From UBA5336 sp039818165 (lineage in GTDB: Bacteria > Pseudomonadota > Alphaproteobacteria > Caulobacterales > Hyphomonadaceae), in NCBI GenBank assembly GCA_039818165.1, contig JBCBUL010000004.1, positions 62,001 through 126,000 on the forward strand: DNA of 64,000 nucleotides. Direction: 5' to 3'. Below the pieces are notes generated by a model. The model worked only from the letters and a program-made list of their open reading frames with translations, was not told the origin of the DNA and made no database searches. Position numbers and translations under genes: made by a program. Positions 23,901 through 33,401 of this stretch are shown piece after piece. Position 1 is the stretch's first letter, and each line of letters opens with the position of its first letter.

Positions 23901-25921
23901 TCCGCAAGCGCGCAACGCGCCCAGGGCCGGTTGGTGCAGACCGATACCGTCCGGCCCCACCACTCACCGCTTCGCGCGCGCCAAAGCGTCAACGGGCCAT
24001 CCTGTGTGGTCCCATCCCAAGTAAAATGGCCGTCACACCAAACTTCATTTCCTTCCGCAAACAAGTGAATGCCCTCGCCAAGATCACCGCACGTGAAGGC
24101 GTCAGGACTTGATGTATGAAGTACAATCCGGCCTGCCGATGTATCGATCGTACAGCCTTGATCTGAACAATCCCGCGCAACCTTGAGCCCAGAGTAGCGC
24201 AGAGGGCCCAAGCCGTCGGCCTCTATAAACGCTATACGCTGGTGTCCCTCATCCGACATGACGTAGACATCGCCAGACGGCGCCCAATGCAAGAGCACGC
24301 GCGGCGCCTCGATCCAGGCCCAGGCCCCAAGGACGGTACAAAAACCGATCACAAACCAGCGAAATGCCCCGCGCGCGACAACGAGGCCGATCAATGCGGC
24401 TACAAATCCCCAAAGCGCGAGCGGCGGAAGTTGCGGCATCGCCTGCATCCAATCGGGCGAACCCCGATCAAACGTGTGCGCGACCCAGAGCAACACTTCC
24501 AGCGAGCGACCAAACAACCCAATCATTGCCTCTGATAGCCCAAACGGCACAGCAAGCAGACTGCCCGCCGCCAAGGGGGCGCTGGCGAAACTGATGACGG
24601 GCATTGCAAGTAGGTTTGCAGCAAGCCCCAGAGCTGCAACGCGTCCAAAATGGAAGAGCGCAAACGGGGCTGTCGATATGGCGCCCACAAATGACGTGAC
24701 GAAGAGCGACTTCACGGTGAAACTGAAGCCCATGCCGCCAGCCTTGTCTGGATTGGCGCGTCGCCGCTCACTCCAAGCCCCATAGGTTGCGATCAGAGCG
24801 CCGGTCGCGGCGAATGACATTTGGAATCCCGGCGACATGACGCTTTCCGGGTGCAACGCAACCACCGCAATCATGGCGAGCGCAAACGATCGCAGGCTGA
24901 GCGCGGCCCGGTCGAACAAGATCGCACCGAAGAAGATGGCGGCCATGATGAAGGCACGCTGGGTAGAAACGCTCGCACCCGAGATGATGAGGTAGCTGGC
25001 GCTCGCGATGAGGGCCGTTGCAGCCGCCGGCCTCTGCACCGGAATCCGAAGTGCCAGCGGCTCCACCAATGCGAGGCCTCGGCGCACTATCAGGTATACC
25101 AGCCCCCCGACGATCCCCATATGCAAACCGGAAATGGCCAAAATATGCGCAAGGCCCGCGCCTCTGAGGGCATCGGCATCGGCCTGGGACATGAAACTGC
25201 GGTCACCTGCCATCAAAGCGGCGGCAAATCCGCCTGCCCTCTGCCCCGCTGCTGTATTCACATACTCCGCAAACTGCCGACGCACGCTTGCAACATCGGT
25301 CTGAAGTCCGCGGAGGAAGCCGCCCGGACGCCCCAATGTACCACCGCGACATCGCCCCTGAACATAGCCAACGCCACCAAGCCCGCGAAACCAGGCTTCG
25401 CGCCGAAAATTATAGTCGCCCGCCATGGAAGGTGCTGGCGGTGGGCGCAGCAGACCATAGCAGCGTACAAAGCGGCCCGGCGCTACGTTGAGGTCCAGGC
25501 GGTGGGTCATGCGCACCTGACGCGGCGTTTGGTCGGGTGAAAGCCCGGAGATGGCATGGACATCAAGCGTCAGTCTTGGGCCAGATCCGCCGCGGTCGAT
25601 GGCAACCACCCAGCCTTCAACAAGAACGGGATCCAGCCCCTCTTCGATGACCGGACCGCCCGCGACGCGAGTCCTCAGTTTTCCCGACGCAACTCCCAGC
25701 GATAGGCCAAAACCTATTAGGCCGAATAGAGCCAGCGTCGGCACTTGCCATTCCGCCCTGAGGCCCAGCCAGCCGAGCAATCCAGCAGCGACCAACCACC
25801 CTACGAATGTCCAACTCGGCTCATGGGTTAAGGCGAAGTAGATTGCAGCACCAATCGCAAAGGAGAGGGCGAACGCAACAGGACGTTCGATGGGCGGCGA
25901 GGCCTGTAGCCATACCAGCAT
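23891..25921 (-). CDS. comEC: ComEC/Rec2-family DNA-uptake membrane protein
   Basis: About 676 residues from ATG 25919-25921; in-frame ATGs at 26011 and 26059 would reach or overlap the gltX start, so I take the shorter form. ComEC forms the inner-membrane channel for DNA uptake in transformation. An N-terminal soluble part, about 75-220 (DUF4131: VVIDRGGSGPRLTLDVHA, APGRFVRCYGLLRPPPAPS, NFRREAWFRGLGG), is followed by the competence domain with many membrane helices (ALRGAGLAHILAISGLHMGI is diagnostic). The C-terminus is a short soluble domain with three or four cysteines, and no metallo-beta-lactamase domain with its H-x-D-x-D-H motif. The 3' end overlaps lexA by ten bases. Confidence 0.9.
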   Translation of the reverse strand: MLVWLQASPPIERPVAFALSFAIGAAIYFALTHEPSWTFVGWLVAAGLLGWLGLRAEWQVPTLALFGLIGFGLSLGVASGKLRTRVAGGPVIEEGLDPVLVEGWVVAIDRGGSGPRLTLDVHAISGLSPDQTPRQVRMTHRLDLNVAPGRFVRCYGLLRPPPAPSMAGDYNFRREAWFRGLGGVGYVQGRCRGGTLGRPGGFLRGLQTDVASVRRQFAEYVNTAAGQRAGGFAAALMAGDRSFMSQADADALRGAGLAHILAISGLHMGIVGGLVYLIVRRGLALVEPLALRIPVQRPAAATALIASASYLIISGASVSTQRAFIMAAIFFGAILFDRAALSLRSFALAMIAVVALHPESVMSPGFQMSFAATGALIATYGAWSERRRANPDKAGGMGFSFTVKSLFVTSFVGAISTAPFALFHFGRVAALGLAANLLAMPVISFASAPLAAGSLLAVPFGLSEAMIGLFGRSLEVLLWVAHTFDRGSPDWMQAMPQLPPLALWGFVAALIGLVVARGAFRWFVIGFCTVLGAWAWIEAPRVLLHWAPSGDVYVMSDEGHQRIAFIEADGLGPLRYSGLKVARDCSDQGCTIDTSAGRIVLHTSSPDAFTCGDLGEGIHLFAEGNEVWCDGHFTWDGTTQDGPLTLWRARSGEWWGRTVSVCTNRPWARCALADQS

Positions 25922-26011
25922 AGCCGCGCCAATACGGCCCTTGCGCTTCGGCGCGGGCACGTGTTCAACGCCAGTGGAAACCCCAGCTCGCTCAGGGAGA
26001 AGATCAACCAT

Positions 26012-27508
26012 ATGGCGGTGACTACCCGATTTGCCCCGTCCCCCACGGGAATGCTCCATATTGGAGGCGCTCGCACTGCGCTTTTCAACCTTTTATTTGC
26101 CCGCTGTCGGGGCGGCCGCTTTCTCCTGCGTATCGAAGACACCGACAAGGCGCGCTCGACGCCGGAAGCGACCAAGGCCATTCTGGACGGTATGGCGTGG
26201 CTTGGGCTTGAAGCTGACGAGCCCCCGGTTTTTCAGAGCGCTCGGGCGGACCGCCACGTCGAAGTTGCCCACGCGATGCTGGAAAATGGCACCGCATTCC
26301 GCTGCTACGCCACGCCTGACGAGTTACAGACGCGCCGGGACGAAGGAGAGGCCAAGCGCCAGGCGGCCAAGGCTGAGGATATTTCCGATGAAGCGCGCGC
26401 AGCGTTGCGAGCAGAAGCCGACCGCTTGCTGGCTCCGTTTCGCTCCCCTTGGCGCGACGGCGCAGATGCACCAAGCGAAGACGCGCCCTTCACGGTGCGA
26501 CTTCGGGCACCGGACAGCGGGACGCTTGTCCTCGAAGATGCGGTGCAGGGCCGGATCGAAATTCAGGCCCACGAGATCGACGATCTGATCCTGCTGCGTG
26601 CCGATGGAACACCGACGTATATGCTCGCCGTGGTCGTGGACGACCATGACATGGATGTCACGCATATCATCCGAGGCGACGACCATTTGCGAAATGCCTT
26701 CCGGCAGACCCCGATCTATCAAGCGATGGGGTGGGACGTGCCGGTTTTTGCGCATGTCCCGCTTATCCATGGGTCGGATGGCAAGAAATTGTCAAAACGC
26801 CATGGCGCCCAATCCACCATCGAGTATCGCGACTTGGGATACCTTCCGGAGGCGATGGCAAGCTATCTCACCCGGCTTGGCTGGTCTCACGGAGACCAGG
26901 AAGTCTTCACACTAGATGAAGCCGCCAGCGTGTTCAGCCTAGAGGGGATCGGCAAAGCCCCTGCCCGGCTCGATTTCGACAAGCTAGCGGATGTGAACCG
27001 CCATTTCCTGAGACAAGCTGCACCAGATCGCCTGTTAGACCTTATCTTGCCAGAACTGGAACAAGGTGGCCGGCTTGATCCGGCGGTTCGCGCCGCAGTG
27101 CAGCATGCGATGCCTACCGTAGTCGAAAGGGCCAGCACCCTTCATGAGCTTGCTGAAGCCTTCGCCTTCCTGACCGCACGCCGACCGTTGCAGTTAAACA
27201 AGAAAGCGCGCAAAACCGTGAAGGGTGCGGGCCTTGACCGGCTCGAAGCTCTGGGCGAATTGCTTACAGACGTGAAAGAATTCGACGTCGATACCATCCA
27301 GAATGCCCTCCAAACCTTTTGCGATGCACAAGGGCTTGGAATGGGACAAGTGGGCCCGCCTCTGCGCGCGGCTCTCACAGGGGGATTGCCTGCGCCAGAC
27401 CTGGCTCCTGTGATATCCTGGATCGGACGTGAAGAAGTGCTGGCCAGGCTTGAAGATCAAATCGTCGCTCTGCGCGGTGAAAACGAAACAGAAGAGGGTC
27501 CCCAATGA
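26012..27508 (+). CDS. gltX: glutamyl-tRNA synthetase
   Basis: A 498-residue class I synthetase from ATG 26012 (MAVTTRFAPSPTG); an in-frame ATG at 25961 is less family-like. The HIGH signature is PSPTGMLHIGGARTALF and the KMSKS loop is DGKKLSKRHGAQS. DLILLRADGTPTYMLAVVVD and HIIRGDDHLRNAFRQTPIYQ are further family blocks. Many alphaproteobacteria carry two GltX enzymes, one charging tRNA-Gln; which type this is cannot be told by eye. The stop overlaps the gltA start by four bases (ATGA), so translation is probably coupled. Confidence 0.96.
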   Translation: MAVTTRFAPSPTGMLHIGGARTALFNLLFARCRGGRFLLRIEDTDKARSTPEATKAILDGMAWLGLEADEPPVFQSARADRHVEVAHAMLENGTAFRCYATPDELQTRRDEGEAKRQAAKAEDISDEARAALRAEADRLLAPFRSPWRDGADAPSEDAPFTVRLRAPDSGTLVLEDAVQGRIEIQAHEIDDLILLRADGTPTYMLAVVVDDHDMDVTHIIRGDDHLRNAFRQTPIYQAMGWDVPVFAHVPLIHGSDGKKLSKRHGAQSTIEYRDLGYLPEAMASYLTRLGWSHGDQEVFTLDEAASVFSLEGIGKAPARLDFDKLADVNRHFLRQAAPDRLLDLILPELEQGGRLDPAVRAAVQHAMPTVVERASTLHELAEAFAFLTARRPLQLNKKARKTVKGAGLDRLEALGELLTDVKEFDVDTIQNALQTFCDAQGLGMGQVGPPLRAALTGGLPAPDLAPVISWIGREEVLARLEDQIVALRGENETEEGPQ

Positions 27509-28809
27509 AGAGTAACATGACGCCGAAGGGCACAGCGACGCTGGAAGTGAACGGAAAAACCGTTGAGCTCCCAGTCCTGAGTGGAACGGATGGGCCCGAT
27601 GTCGTCGACGTGCGGACCCTTTATAAGCAGGCGGGTGTTTTCACGATTGACCCTGGCTTCACCTCAACGGGCAGCTGCGAAAGCCAGATTACCTTCATTG
27701 ATGGAGAGAAAGGTCGCCTGCTCCATCGCGGCTACCCAATCGACCAGCTGGCTCAGAATTCAGGCTTTTTGGAAGTCGCCTACCTGTTGCTGAATGAAGA
27801 TCTGCCAACCCAGCCAGAGTTCACAGATTTCCAGCACAAAATCACCATGCACACGATGCTGCACACGCAGATCGACAGGTTTTTTGAAGGCTTTCGCCGC
27901 GACAGCCACCCCATGGCAATGTTGGCCGGAACCGTTGCCGCGCTCTCGGCCTTTTATCCTGACGCCATGGACATTCAGGACGCTGAAGAGCGCGAGCTCG
28001 GCATTTATCGAATGCTGGCAAAGATGCCGACCCTGGCTTCGCGCGTCTATAAATACTCAATCGGCCAGCCCTTCGTAGAGCCCGATAACTCGCTGTCCTA
28101 TGCAGAGAATTTCCTGCGCATGTGTTTCTCGGTTCCCGCCGAGCGGTACGCCCCCAACCCCATTTTGACTCGCGCAATGGACCGGATCTTCATCCTGCAC
28201 GCTGACCACGAGCAGAACGCCTCCACGTCAACCGTGCGACTGGCAGGCTCGTCTGGCGCTCACCCATATGCTGCCATCTCTGCAGGCGTAGCCAGCCTTT
28301 GGGGTCCCTCCCATGGTGGGGCCAATGAAGCCGCGCTGAACATGCTGCGGGAAATCGGCTCCGCTGACCGGGTCGGTGAATATGTGAAGAAGGCCCAGGA
28401 TCCATCAGACAGCTTCCGCCTGATGGGCTTCGGACACCGGGTGTACAAGAACTACGACCCGCGCGCGAAAGTGATGCAGGAAACGGCGGCCGAAGTGCTC
28501 GACGAACTCGGCATCAACGATCCAGTGCTCGAAGTGGCCAAGGCGCTCGAAAAGATCGCCCTGGAAGACGACTACTTCGTCGAGCGTAAGCTGTACCCGA
28601 ATGTGGACTTCTATTCAGGCGTGATCCTGAACGCTATTGGCTTCCCAACCAACATGTTCACGGTGCTCTTCGCAGTCGCGCGCACGGCGGGCTGGCTTGC
28701 ACAACTCAATGAGAGCATCGAAGACCCTGCCGCGCGTATTGGGCGTCCACGCCAGTTGTACACGGGCGCCGATGAAAGGGACTTCGTGCCGATCCGAGAG
28801 CGGACCTAG
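27505..28809 (+). CDS. gltA: citrate synthase
   Basis: A 434-residue type II citrate synthase joining acetyl-CoA and oxaloacetate. The family residues are visible: FTSTGSCESQITFIDGEKG, HRGYPIDQLAQNSGFLEVAY, LHADHEQNASTSTVR (catalytic His region), GPSHGGANEAALNMLREIG, LMGFGHRVYKNYDPRA (catalytic His) and NVDFYSGVILNAIG (catalytic Asp). An ATG four codons later is an alternative start. It is coupled to gltX by a four-base overlap and closed by a strong terminator. As the entry of acetyl units into the TCA cycle it is functionally linked with acs at 45 kb, though far away. Confidence 0.97.
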   Translation: MKSNMTPKGTATLEVNGKTVELPVLSGTDGPDVVDVRTLYKQAGVFTIDPGFTSTGSCESQITFIDGEKGRLLHRGYPIDQLAQNSGFLEVAYLLLNEDLPTQPEFTDFQHKITMHTMLHTQIDRFFEGFRRDSHPMAMLAGTVAALSAFYPDAMDIQDAEERELGIYRMLAKMPTLASRVYKYSIGQPFVEPDNSLSYAENFLRMCFSVPAERYAPNPILTRAMDRIFILHADHEQNASTSTVRLAGSSGAHPYAAISAGVASLWGPSHGGANEAALNMLREIGSADRVGEYVKKAQDPSDSFRLMGFGHRVYKNYDPRAKVMQETAAEVLDELGINDPVLEVAKALEKIALEDDYFVERKLYPNVDFYSGVILNAIGFPTNMFTVLFAVARTAGWLAQLNESIEDPAARIGRPRQLYTGADERDFVPIRERT

Positions 28810-28831
28810 ACAAAGAAAAACCGGAACCAAC

Positions 28832-28867
28832 AAAACGTGGCAGCCCTGAGGGTCTGCCACGTTTTTT
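28832..28867. terminator. rho-independent terminator between gltA and der
   Basis: AAAACGTGGCAG at 28832-28843 pairs over twelve bases with CTGCCACGTTTT at 28854-28865, followed by more T. It lies 22 bases past the gltA stop and abuts the der stop on the other strand. The flanking A and T runs make it a likely bidirectional terminator. Confidence 0.85.
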
Positions 28868-30362
28868 AGTTGGCCTTGTGGGCAAAAGGATTCTTGGGCT
28901 TGCGCACGAAGAGCCGGATGGGAACACCGGTCATGTCGAAAGCAGCCCGAATGCCGTTCACCAGGTAGCGCTTATACTGTTCCGGCATCTTGTCGCCGCG
29001 CGAGGCCATCATCACAAAAGTCGGCGGGCGCGCTTTGATCTGAGCGATATATTTCGGTTTTATACGTTTGCCCTGCACCGCGGGCGGAGGGTGGTGTTCC
29101 ATTGTGTGTCGCAGCCAGCGATTCAGGTCGCCCGTGCGCACCTTTGCGGTCCAGTTGCCAAACAGATCCACAACGGCGGGCATGAGTTTTTCAGTGTGCT
29201 TGCCCGTTAGACCCGACAGGAAAACTATTGGGGCGCCGCCTGCATTTGGTAGCAACCGCGCCGCCTTCTCGCGCAGGGCCTTGGCTGTCTCGCTTTGATT
29301 ATCCACCGTATCCCATTTGGACATCACCAGCACCAAACCGCGCCCTTCCCGCAGCGCCAGATCCGCAATTTGCAAGTCCTGTTTTTCCAAAGCTTCGCCG
29401 GAATCCATAACGAGGGCGATGATGTCGGCGTATTTCAGAGACCGGATCGTCTCCCCGGTGGATAAGCGCTCCAGTCGCTCTTGCACCTTGGACTTCTTGC
29501 GCAGGCCTGCCGTATCCACCAGACGCACATGGCGCCCCTCCCACTCCCAATCGATCGAGACGGAGTCGCGTGTTATGCCTGCTTCCGGCCCTGTCAGAAG
29601 CCTTTCAGACTGAAGCAAAGTGTTGATGAGTGTGGACTTGCCGGCGTTTGGTCGGCCGACAATCGCCAGTTTGATGGGTTTTTCGGGCGTACCTGCTGGC
29701 GCGGCTTCAACAAGATCAGCATCCGCTGCATCGATGGCTTCGACAAGCGCATCGTCGCTGAGGGATTGATCTTCAATATCGATATGGGCGAGCCGATCCA
29801 GAATGTCCTCCGAACGGTCGAGAGCCTCGTCTTCCTCATCGCCGGCGAGCGCAGCCTCGAAGGCGACGTCCCCAAGCACTGTGCGAATGGCGTCGTACAG
29901 GTCCGCCATGCCCTCGCCGTGTTCTCCGGAAATGCCTACGGGCTCACCAAGCCCCAGATTCCAGCCTTCGGTAAGTCCAGCATCCGCGGCAAGCCCTTCG
30001 GCCTTGTTACCCGCCAATACGACAGGCAGTCCGGACTTGCGCAGAATTTCCGCAAAGCGTTCGTCTGCAGGCGTAACGCCCTGGCGCGCATCAAACAGGA
30101 AGAGCGCCAATTCGGCTTCGGCGATGGCTGCCTCTGTCTGCGCCCGCATCCGCGCCTCAAGAGACCCGTCGGTGACGTCTTCAAACCCGGCCGTGTCAAC
30201 GAGTAGAAGTGGTAAGTCCGCAAGGCGCCCGTCGGCTTGCTTGCGATCGCGCGTAACCCCGGGTTGGTCGTCGACAATGGCTATTTTCTTGCCGACCAGC
30301 CTGTTGAACAGGGTGGATTTGCCGACATTGGGTCGGCCGACGATCGCAATTTTCAGTGACAT
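28866..30362 (-). CDS. der: ribosome biogenesis GTPase Der (EngA)
   Basis: A 498-residue protein with two tandem GTPase domains, the hallmark of Der, which is needed for 50S subunit maturation. Domain 1 starts IAIVGRPNVGKSTLFNRL, with DDQPGVTRDRK, DTAGF and NKAEG; domain 2 has LAIVGRPNAGKSTLINTL, EAGITRDSVS, DTAGLRKK and SKWDTV. The C-terminal KH-like domain includes RPPTFVMMASRGDKMPEQYK. An acidic insert lies between the GTPase domains (EDEALDRSEDILDRL), as is common in alphaproteobacteria. bamB lies 18 bases upstream on the same strand, so the two form an operon. Confidence 0.97.
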   Translation of the reverse strand: MSLKIAIVGRPNVGKSTLFNRLVGKKIAIVDDQPGVTRDRKQADGRLADLPLLLVDTAGFEDVTDGSLEARMRAQTEAAIAEAELALFLFDARQGVTPADERFAEILRKSGLPVVLAGNKAEGLAADAGLTEGWNLGLGEPVGISGEHGEGMADLYDAIRTVLGDVAFEAALAGDEEDEALDRSEDILDRLAHIDIEDQSLSDDALVEAIDAADADLVEAAPAGTPEKPIKLAIVGRPNAGKSTLINTLLQSERLLTGPEAGITRDSVSIDWEWEGRHVRLVDTAGLRKKSKVQERLERLSTGETIRSLKYADIIALVMDSGEALEKQDLQIADLALREGRGLVLVMSKWDTVDNQSETAKALREKAARLLPNAGGAPIVFLSGLTGKHTEKLMPAVVDLFGNWTAKVRTGDLNRWLRHTMEHHPPPAVQGKRIKPKYIAQIKARPPTFVMMASRGDKMPEQYKRYLVNGIRAAFDMTGVPIRLFVRKPKNPFAHKAN

Positions 30363-30380
30363 GGCGCCAGCGATACGCCC

Positions 30381-31742
30381 CTAGCGGATCGCAAGCAAGC
30401 GCGCGTCATCTGTGAGCACGAAGAGATGCTCACCAACAGCAATGGGTTCCAGGTATACGCGCTCCCCAAGATCGATGCGGTCCACGGGCTGGCCGGTCTG
30501 TGGATCAAACGCCACCATGTCGCCCTGGCTGGACACGACGATTACGCGCCCCCCTGCCACGATCGGTCCCGAATAACTCAAGCGCCCCTTCTCATCATCC
30601 ATATCCCGGAACGGCACCATTTGCGTCGCCCAATACACACGGCCCGTCTCAGCTTCCAGTGCGGCTAGGGTCGCGTCTGTTCCTGCAATGAAGATGTACT
30701 CCCCGGCGAGTGCCGGCGCCTGGGTCGACCCGATGCCCTGGGCCCAGATGCGATTACCACTGCGCCCGTCGATACCGGCCGTCACACCAGATTGGTTCGC
30801 AACAATTACGAGCCCACCGGCCAGGACCGGCCGTGCCGCGATGTCATTGATCGCCGAAATCGGAGTGAACCGCCCCGGACGCGAGAGCGCATCGCTCCAG
30901 AGGCGACGACCATTGCTCGAAAGATAGGCGATCACCTCTCCAGACGAATATGGGACGACAACAATGTCTTCCACCGCCGCAGGGCTTGGGCTGCCCAGAA
31001 CGCGTGCTGGCTCTGCGATGGCCTGGTCACTCCATTGAAGTTGACCGTCTTCCAAAGCCATCACCAGGACTTCGTTGTTGTTCGATGTCACGAAAATCCG
31101 ACCGTCCTTGATCGTCGGGGATCCCGTCATGGGCGCTTCGGTCTCGCGGGTCCAGATCACCCGTCCGGTCTCTGCATCCAGCGCGGTGACGCTTCCGAAG
31201 CCGCTGGAAACAACCAGTCGGTCTCCCCCGAGCGCGATGCCGCCGCCAATGCTCACCCGGTCGCGTTCATTGCTCGATACAATCTTGTGGTCCCAGACCG
31301 GGGACCCGGTCTGTAGATCGAGGGCGTGGACACGTTGGTCAGCATCTAGAACGTAAATGTGGTTTGCGTTGGCCACAGGCGCGGCCGTGAGGGCAGAATC
31401 TCGGCCCGACCCGGCCCCGACATTCCGGCTCCAGGCAATCTCAAGGGACTCCCCGGCCAACACATGGCCAACCACTTTTGAAGGGCGCGATCCCGCCTCA
31501 GGCCATTCAGTCAGGGACTCTGCGACGGGCAAAACAATTGGCGATGTCGCCAGTTCAGGGTCTGCCGCCAGTGCCTCATCGCCCAACACCATGGCGATGC
31601 GTCCGGCCCGATCAGCGGCTTCTTCCGCCTCGCGCTCGGCATTGCCGAACGTCACCAGATCGCCGATCGAGCTACAGCCCGCCAAGGCGGTGAGGCTGGC
31701 AACCACGAGGGAGAGCTTACGCAAATGGGGAACGCGGTTCAT
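30381..31742 (-). CDS. bamB: outer membrane assembly lipoprotein BamB (PQQ-like beta-propeller)
   Basis: A 453-residue lipoprotein; the signal ends LTALAGC with lipidation at Cys23. The body is an eight-bladed PQQ-like propeller, with blade-end repeats of the form V-x-A-L-D-A-E-T-G-R-x-x-W (HALDLQTGSPVWDHKI, TALDAETGRVIWTRET, AALEAETGRVYWATQM, VAFDPQTGQPVDRI). BamB supports BamA in inserting outer-membrane proteins. It overlaps the upstream TPR gene by four bases, and der follows 18 bases downstream. This TPR-bamB-der order is a known conserved group in proteobacteria and suggests coordinated envelope and ribosome assembly genes. Confidence 0.95.
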   Translation of the reverse strand: MNRVPHLRKLSLVVASLTALAGCSSIGDLVTFGNAEREAEEAADRAGRIAMVLGDEALAADPELATSPIVLPVAESLTEWPEAGSRPSKVVGHVLAGESLEIAWSRNVGAGSGRDSALTAAPVANANHIYVLDADQRVHALDLQTGSPVWDHKIVSSNERDRVSIGGGIALGGDRLVVSSGFGSVTALDAETGRVIWTRETEAPMTGSPTIKDGRIFVTSNNNEVLVMALEDGQLQWSDQAIAEPARVLGSPSPAAVEDIVVVPYSSGEVIAYLSSNGRRLWSDALSRPGRFTPISAINDIAARPVLAGGLVIVANQSGVTAGIDGRSGNRIWAQGIGSTQAPALAGEYIFIAGTDATLAALEAETGRVYWATQMVPFRDMDDEKGRLSYSGPIVAGGRVIVVSSQGDMVAFDPQTGQPVDRIDLGERVYLEPIAVGEHLFVLTDDARLLAIR

Positions 31743-32458
31743 TCTGTTTCCTCTGGCATCGGCGCATCGAGTGTTTCAGTCGGCGCTTCGGGTTCAGTCG
31801 CCGTGGGTGTTTCAGGTGCCACACGCGGGATCGCATCGATGGCAATTCTGGCGCGTTGCTGCAGGCCCGCAGGGGCATTAGCAGCGATCATGAGACGGTT
31901 GTAATCGCGGCGTGCACGGGAGAAATCTCCCTCTGAAAACGCCTTCGCGGCGATCAATTCCTCCGCGAGCGCTCCCAGTTGTGACTCCGTCGCGATCAAC
32001 GCGCCAAGTTCTGCTTCCATGTCCGTCAGTGTCATGGTTTCTGCACGCAGGTAAACGGATTTCAGCAGCGCCAACTGTTGATAGGCGTCGCCATCGGCAG
32101 ACGCTGTTTCCGAAAGCGCAACAACAGCACCATTCGTGTCTCCGCCCCCCTCTAGTCTCGCCTGGGCCAGCAAATGTGCGGCGAGCGGTGACAGACGCGT
32201 GTCGTCGTCTACCATCGCTTGCAATTCAGCCTGGGCCAGGCCGTAGTCTCCCGACTCAAGCGCGGAAAGCGCTGACTCCAACACAGCCACCTGGGCTCTT
32301 TTCTGGGCGTCGACCTGGCCCGAGCGCCATTCGCTGAACGCCACGAAGCCAACAATTGCAATCGCTGCAAGCCAGACAATCCAACCGTAGCGCTTCCACA
32401 GTTCTCCAAGTCTGTCCTTGCGGACTTCCTCTTCGACCTCTTCGAAAATATCCGACAC
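31739..32458 (-). CDS. YfgM-like TPR membrane protein
   Basis: About 239 residues. I choose the GTG start at 32456-32458 (VSDIFEEVEEEVRKDRLGEL), since this N-terminus opens the family consensus SDIF-EVEE; a start 15 codons upstream adds a non-family extension. One membrane helix at about residues 25-45 (YGWIVWLAAIAIVGFVAFSEW) is followed by a periplasmic TPR-like helical region (AVLESALSALESGDYGLAQA, LAAHLLAQARLEGGGDTNG, AFSEGDFSRARRDYNRLM) and a Pro/Glu/Thr-rich tail. YfgM relatives work with PpiD and SecYEG as periplasmic chaperone partners. Its gene directly precedes bamB, the usual order. Confidence 0.85.
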   Translation of the reverse strand: MSDIFEEVEEEVRKDRLGELWKRYGWIVWLAAIAIVGFVAFSEWRSGQVDAQKRAQVAVLESALSALESGDYGLAQAELQAMVDDDTRLSPLAAHLLAQARLEGGGDTNGAVVALSETASADGDAYQQLALLKSVYLRAETMTLTDMEAELGALIATESQLGALAEELIAAKAFSEGDFSRARRDYNRLMIAANAPAGLQQRARIAIDAIPRVAPETPTATEPEAPTETLDAPMPEETE

Positions 32459-32537
32459 GGGATCCCGTCTCCAAAACTTCAGGCACCTCCATAGCCGCGC
32501 CACGCGGCGCCCGCAACGAAGTCAGCGCGTTTGACCC

Positions 32538-33359
32538 TCAGCTTTTGCCCAGCGTGTAGGTTTCTTTGGCGCTCGGAAACGTCCGGGCGCGCACCTCATC
32601 GGCATAAGCGCCAACGGCCTGGCTGACCAGCCCTTTCAGATCGCCATAGGTGCGCACGAATTTCGGTGTCCAGTCGAACTGGCCAAGCATATCGTTGGTC
32701 ACGAGGATTTGCCCGTCACAGGCCGCAGAGGCGCCTATCCCAATTGTGGGACAAGCAACCGCCTCAGTGATCTCTACCGCCAAGTCTTCCGCCACCCCTT
32801 CCACCACGATGGCAAAGGCGCCTGCATCAACCGCGGCATGGGCTTCTTCCAGAACCCGGCTTCGTTCATCCTGGGTCCGTCCCTGTGCGCGGAATCCGCC
32901 ATTTACATTCACAGCCTGGGGCCTGAGCCCGACATGGCCCATCACCGGCACACCGCGCTCCACCAGATGGGCGATCTGTTTCGCAGCATAAGCACCGCTT
33001 TCAATTTTGACCGCCTGGCAACCCGTCTCGCTCATAATCCTGGCCGCATTGAGAAACGCCTGGTCGGAATTGGTCTCATAGGATCCAAAAGGCATGTCCA
33101 CGACGACAAAAGACTGCTGTGAGCCGCGCATCACTGCCTGCCCATGGAGAATCATCATTTCAAGCGTGACGCCCACAGTTGAGGGCAAGCCGTGAACAAC
33201 CATTCCGACGCTGTCTCCCACCAGAAGCAGGTCACAGTGGGCGTCTAGTAGCGCTGCGGTTGGAGCATCATAGGCGGTGAGACATACAAGGGGTTCACCG
33301 CCCTTTGCAGCGGCGATGTCCTTGACGGTTTTTCGGCGAGTCTGTGATTGGGCTGACAT
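32538..33359 (-). CDS. panB: 3-methyl-2-oxobutanoate hydroxymethyltransferase
   Basis: A 273-residue TIM-barrel enzyme of pantothenate synthesis that adds a hydroxymethyl group to 2-oxoisovalerate. The family blocks are all visible: VCLTAYDAPTAALLDAHCDL, LVGDSVGMVVHGLPST, VVDMPFGSYET, KIESGAYAAKQIAHLVERGV, MGHVGLRPQAVN and CPTIGIGASAACDGQILV with LGQFDWTPKFVR. It is not preceded by panC here. 79 bases separate it from the TPR gene, so a joint transcript is possible but not evident. Confidence 0.96.
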   Translation of the reverse strand: MSAQSQTRRKTVKDIAAAKGGEPLVCLTAYDAPTAALLDAHCDLLLVGDSVGMVVHGLPSTVGVTLEMMILHGQAVMRGSQQSFVVVDMPFGSYETNSDQAFLNAARIMSETGCQAVKIESGAYAAKQIAHLVERGVPVMGHVGLRPQAVNVNGGFRAQGRTQDERSRVLEEAHAAVDAGAFAIVVEGVAEDLAVEITEAVACPTIGIGASAACDGQILVTNDMLGQFDWTPKFVRTYGDLKGLVSQAVGAYADEVRARTFPSAKETYTLGKS

Positions 33360-33401
33360 CCTGCCCGATTAGCGCGCGGGCCCATTGCCTGCAAGCAGGC
33401 C

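Noticed and set aside
24821..25540. 240-codon plus-strand ORF inside comEC
   Set aside because: His/Arg/Gln-rich antisense frame over conserved membrane-domain codons.
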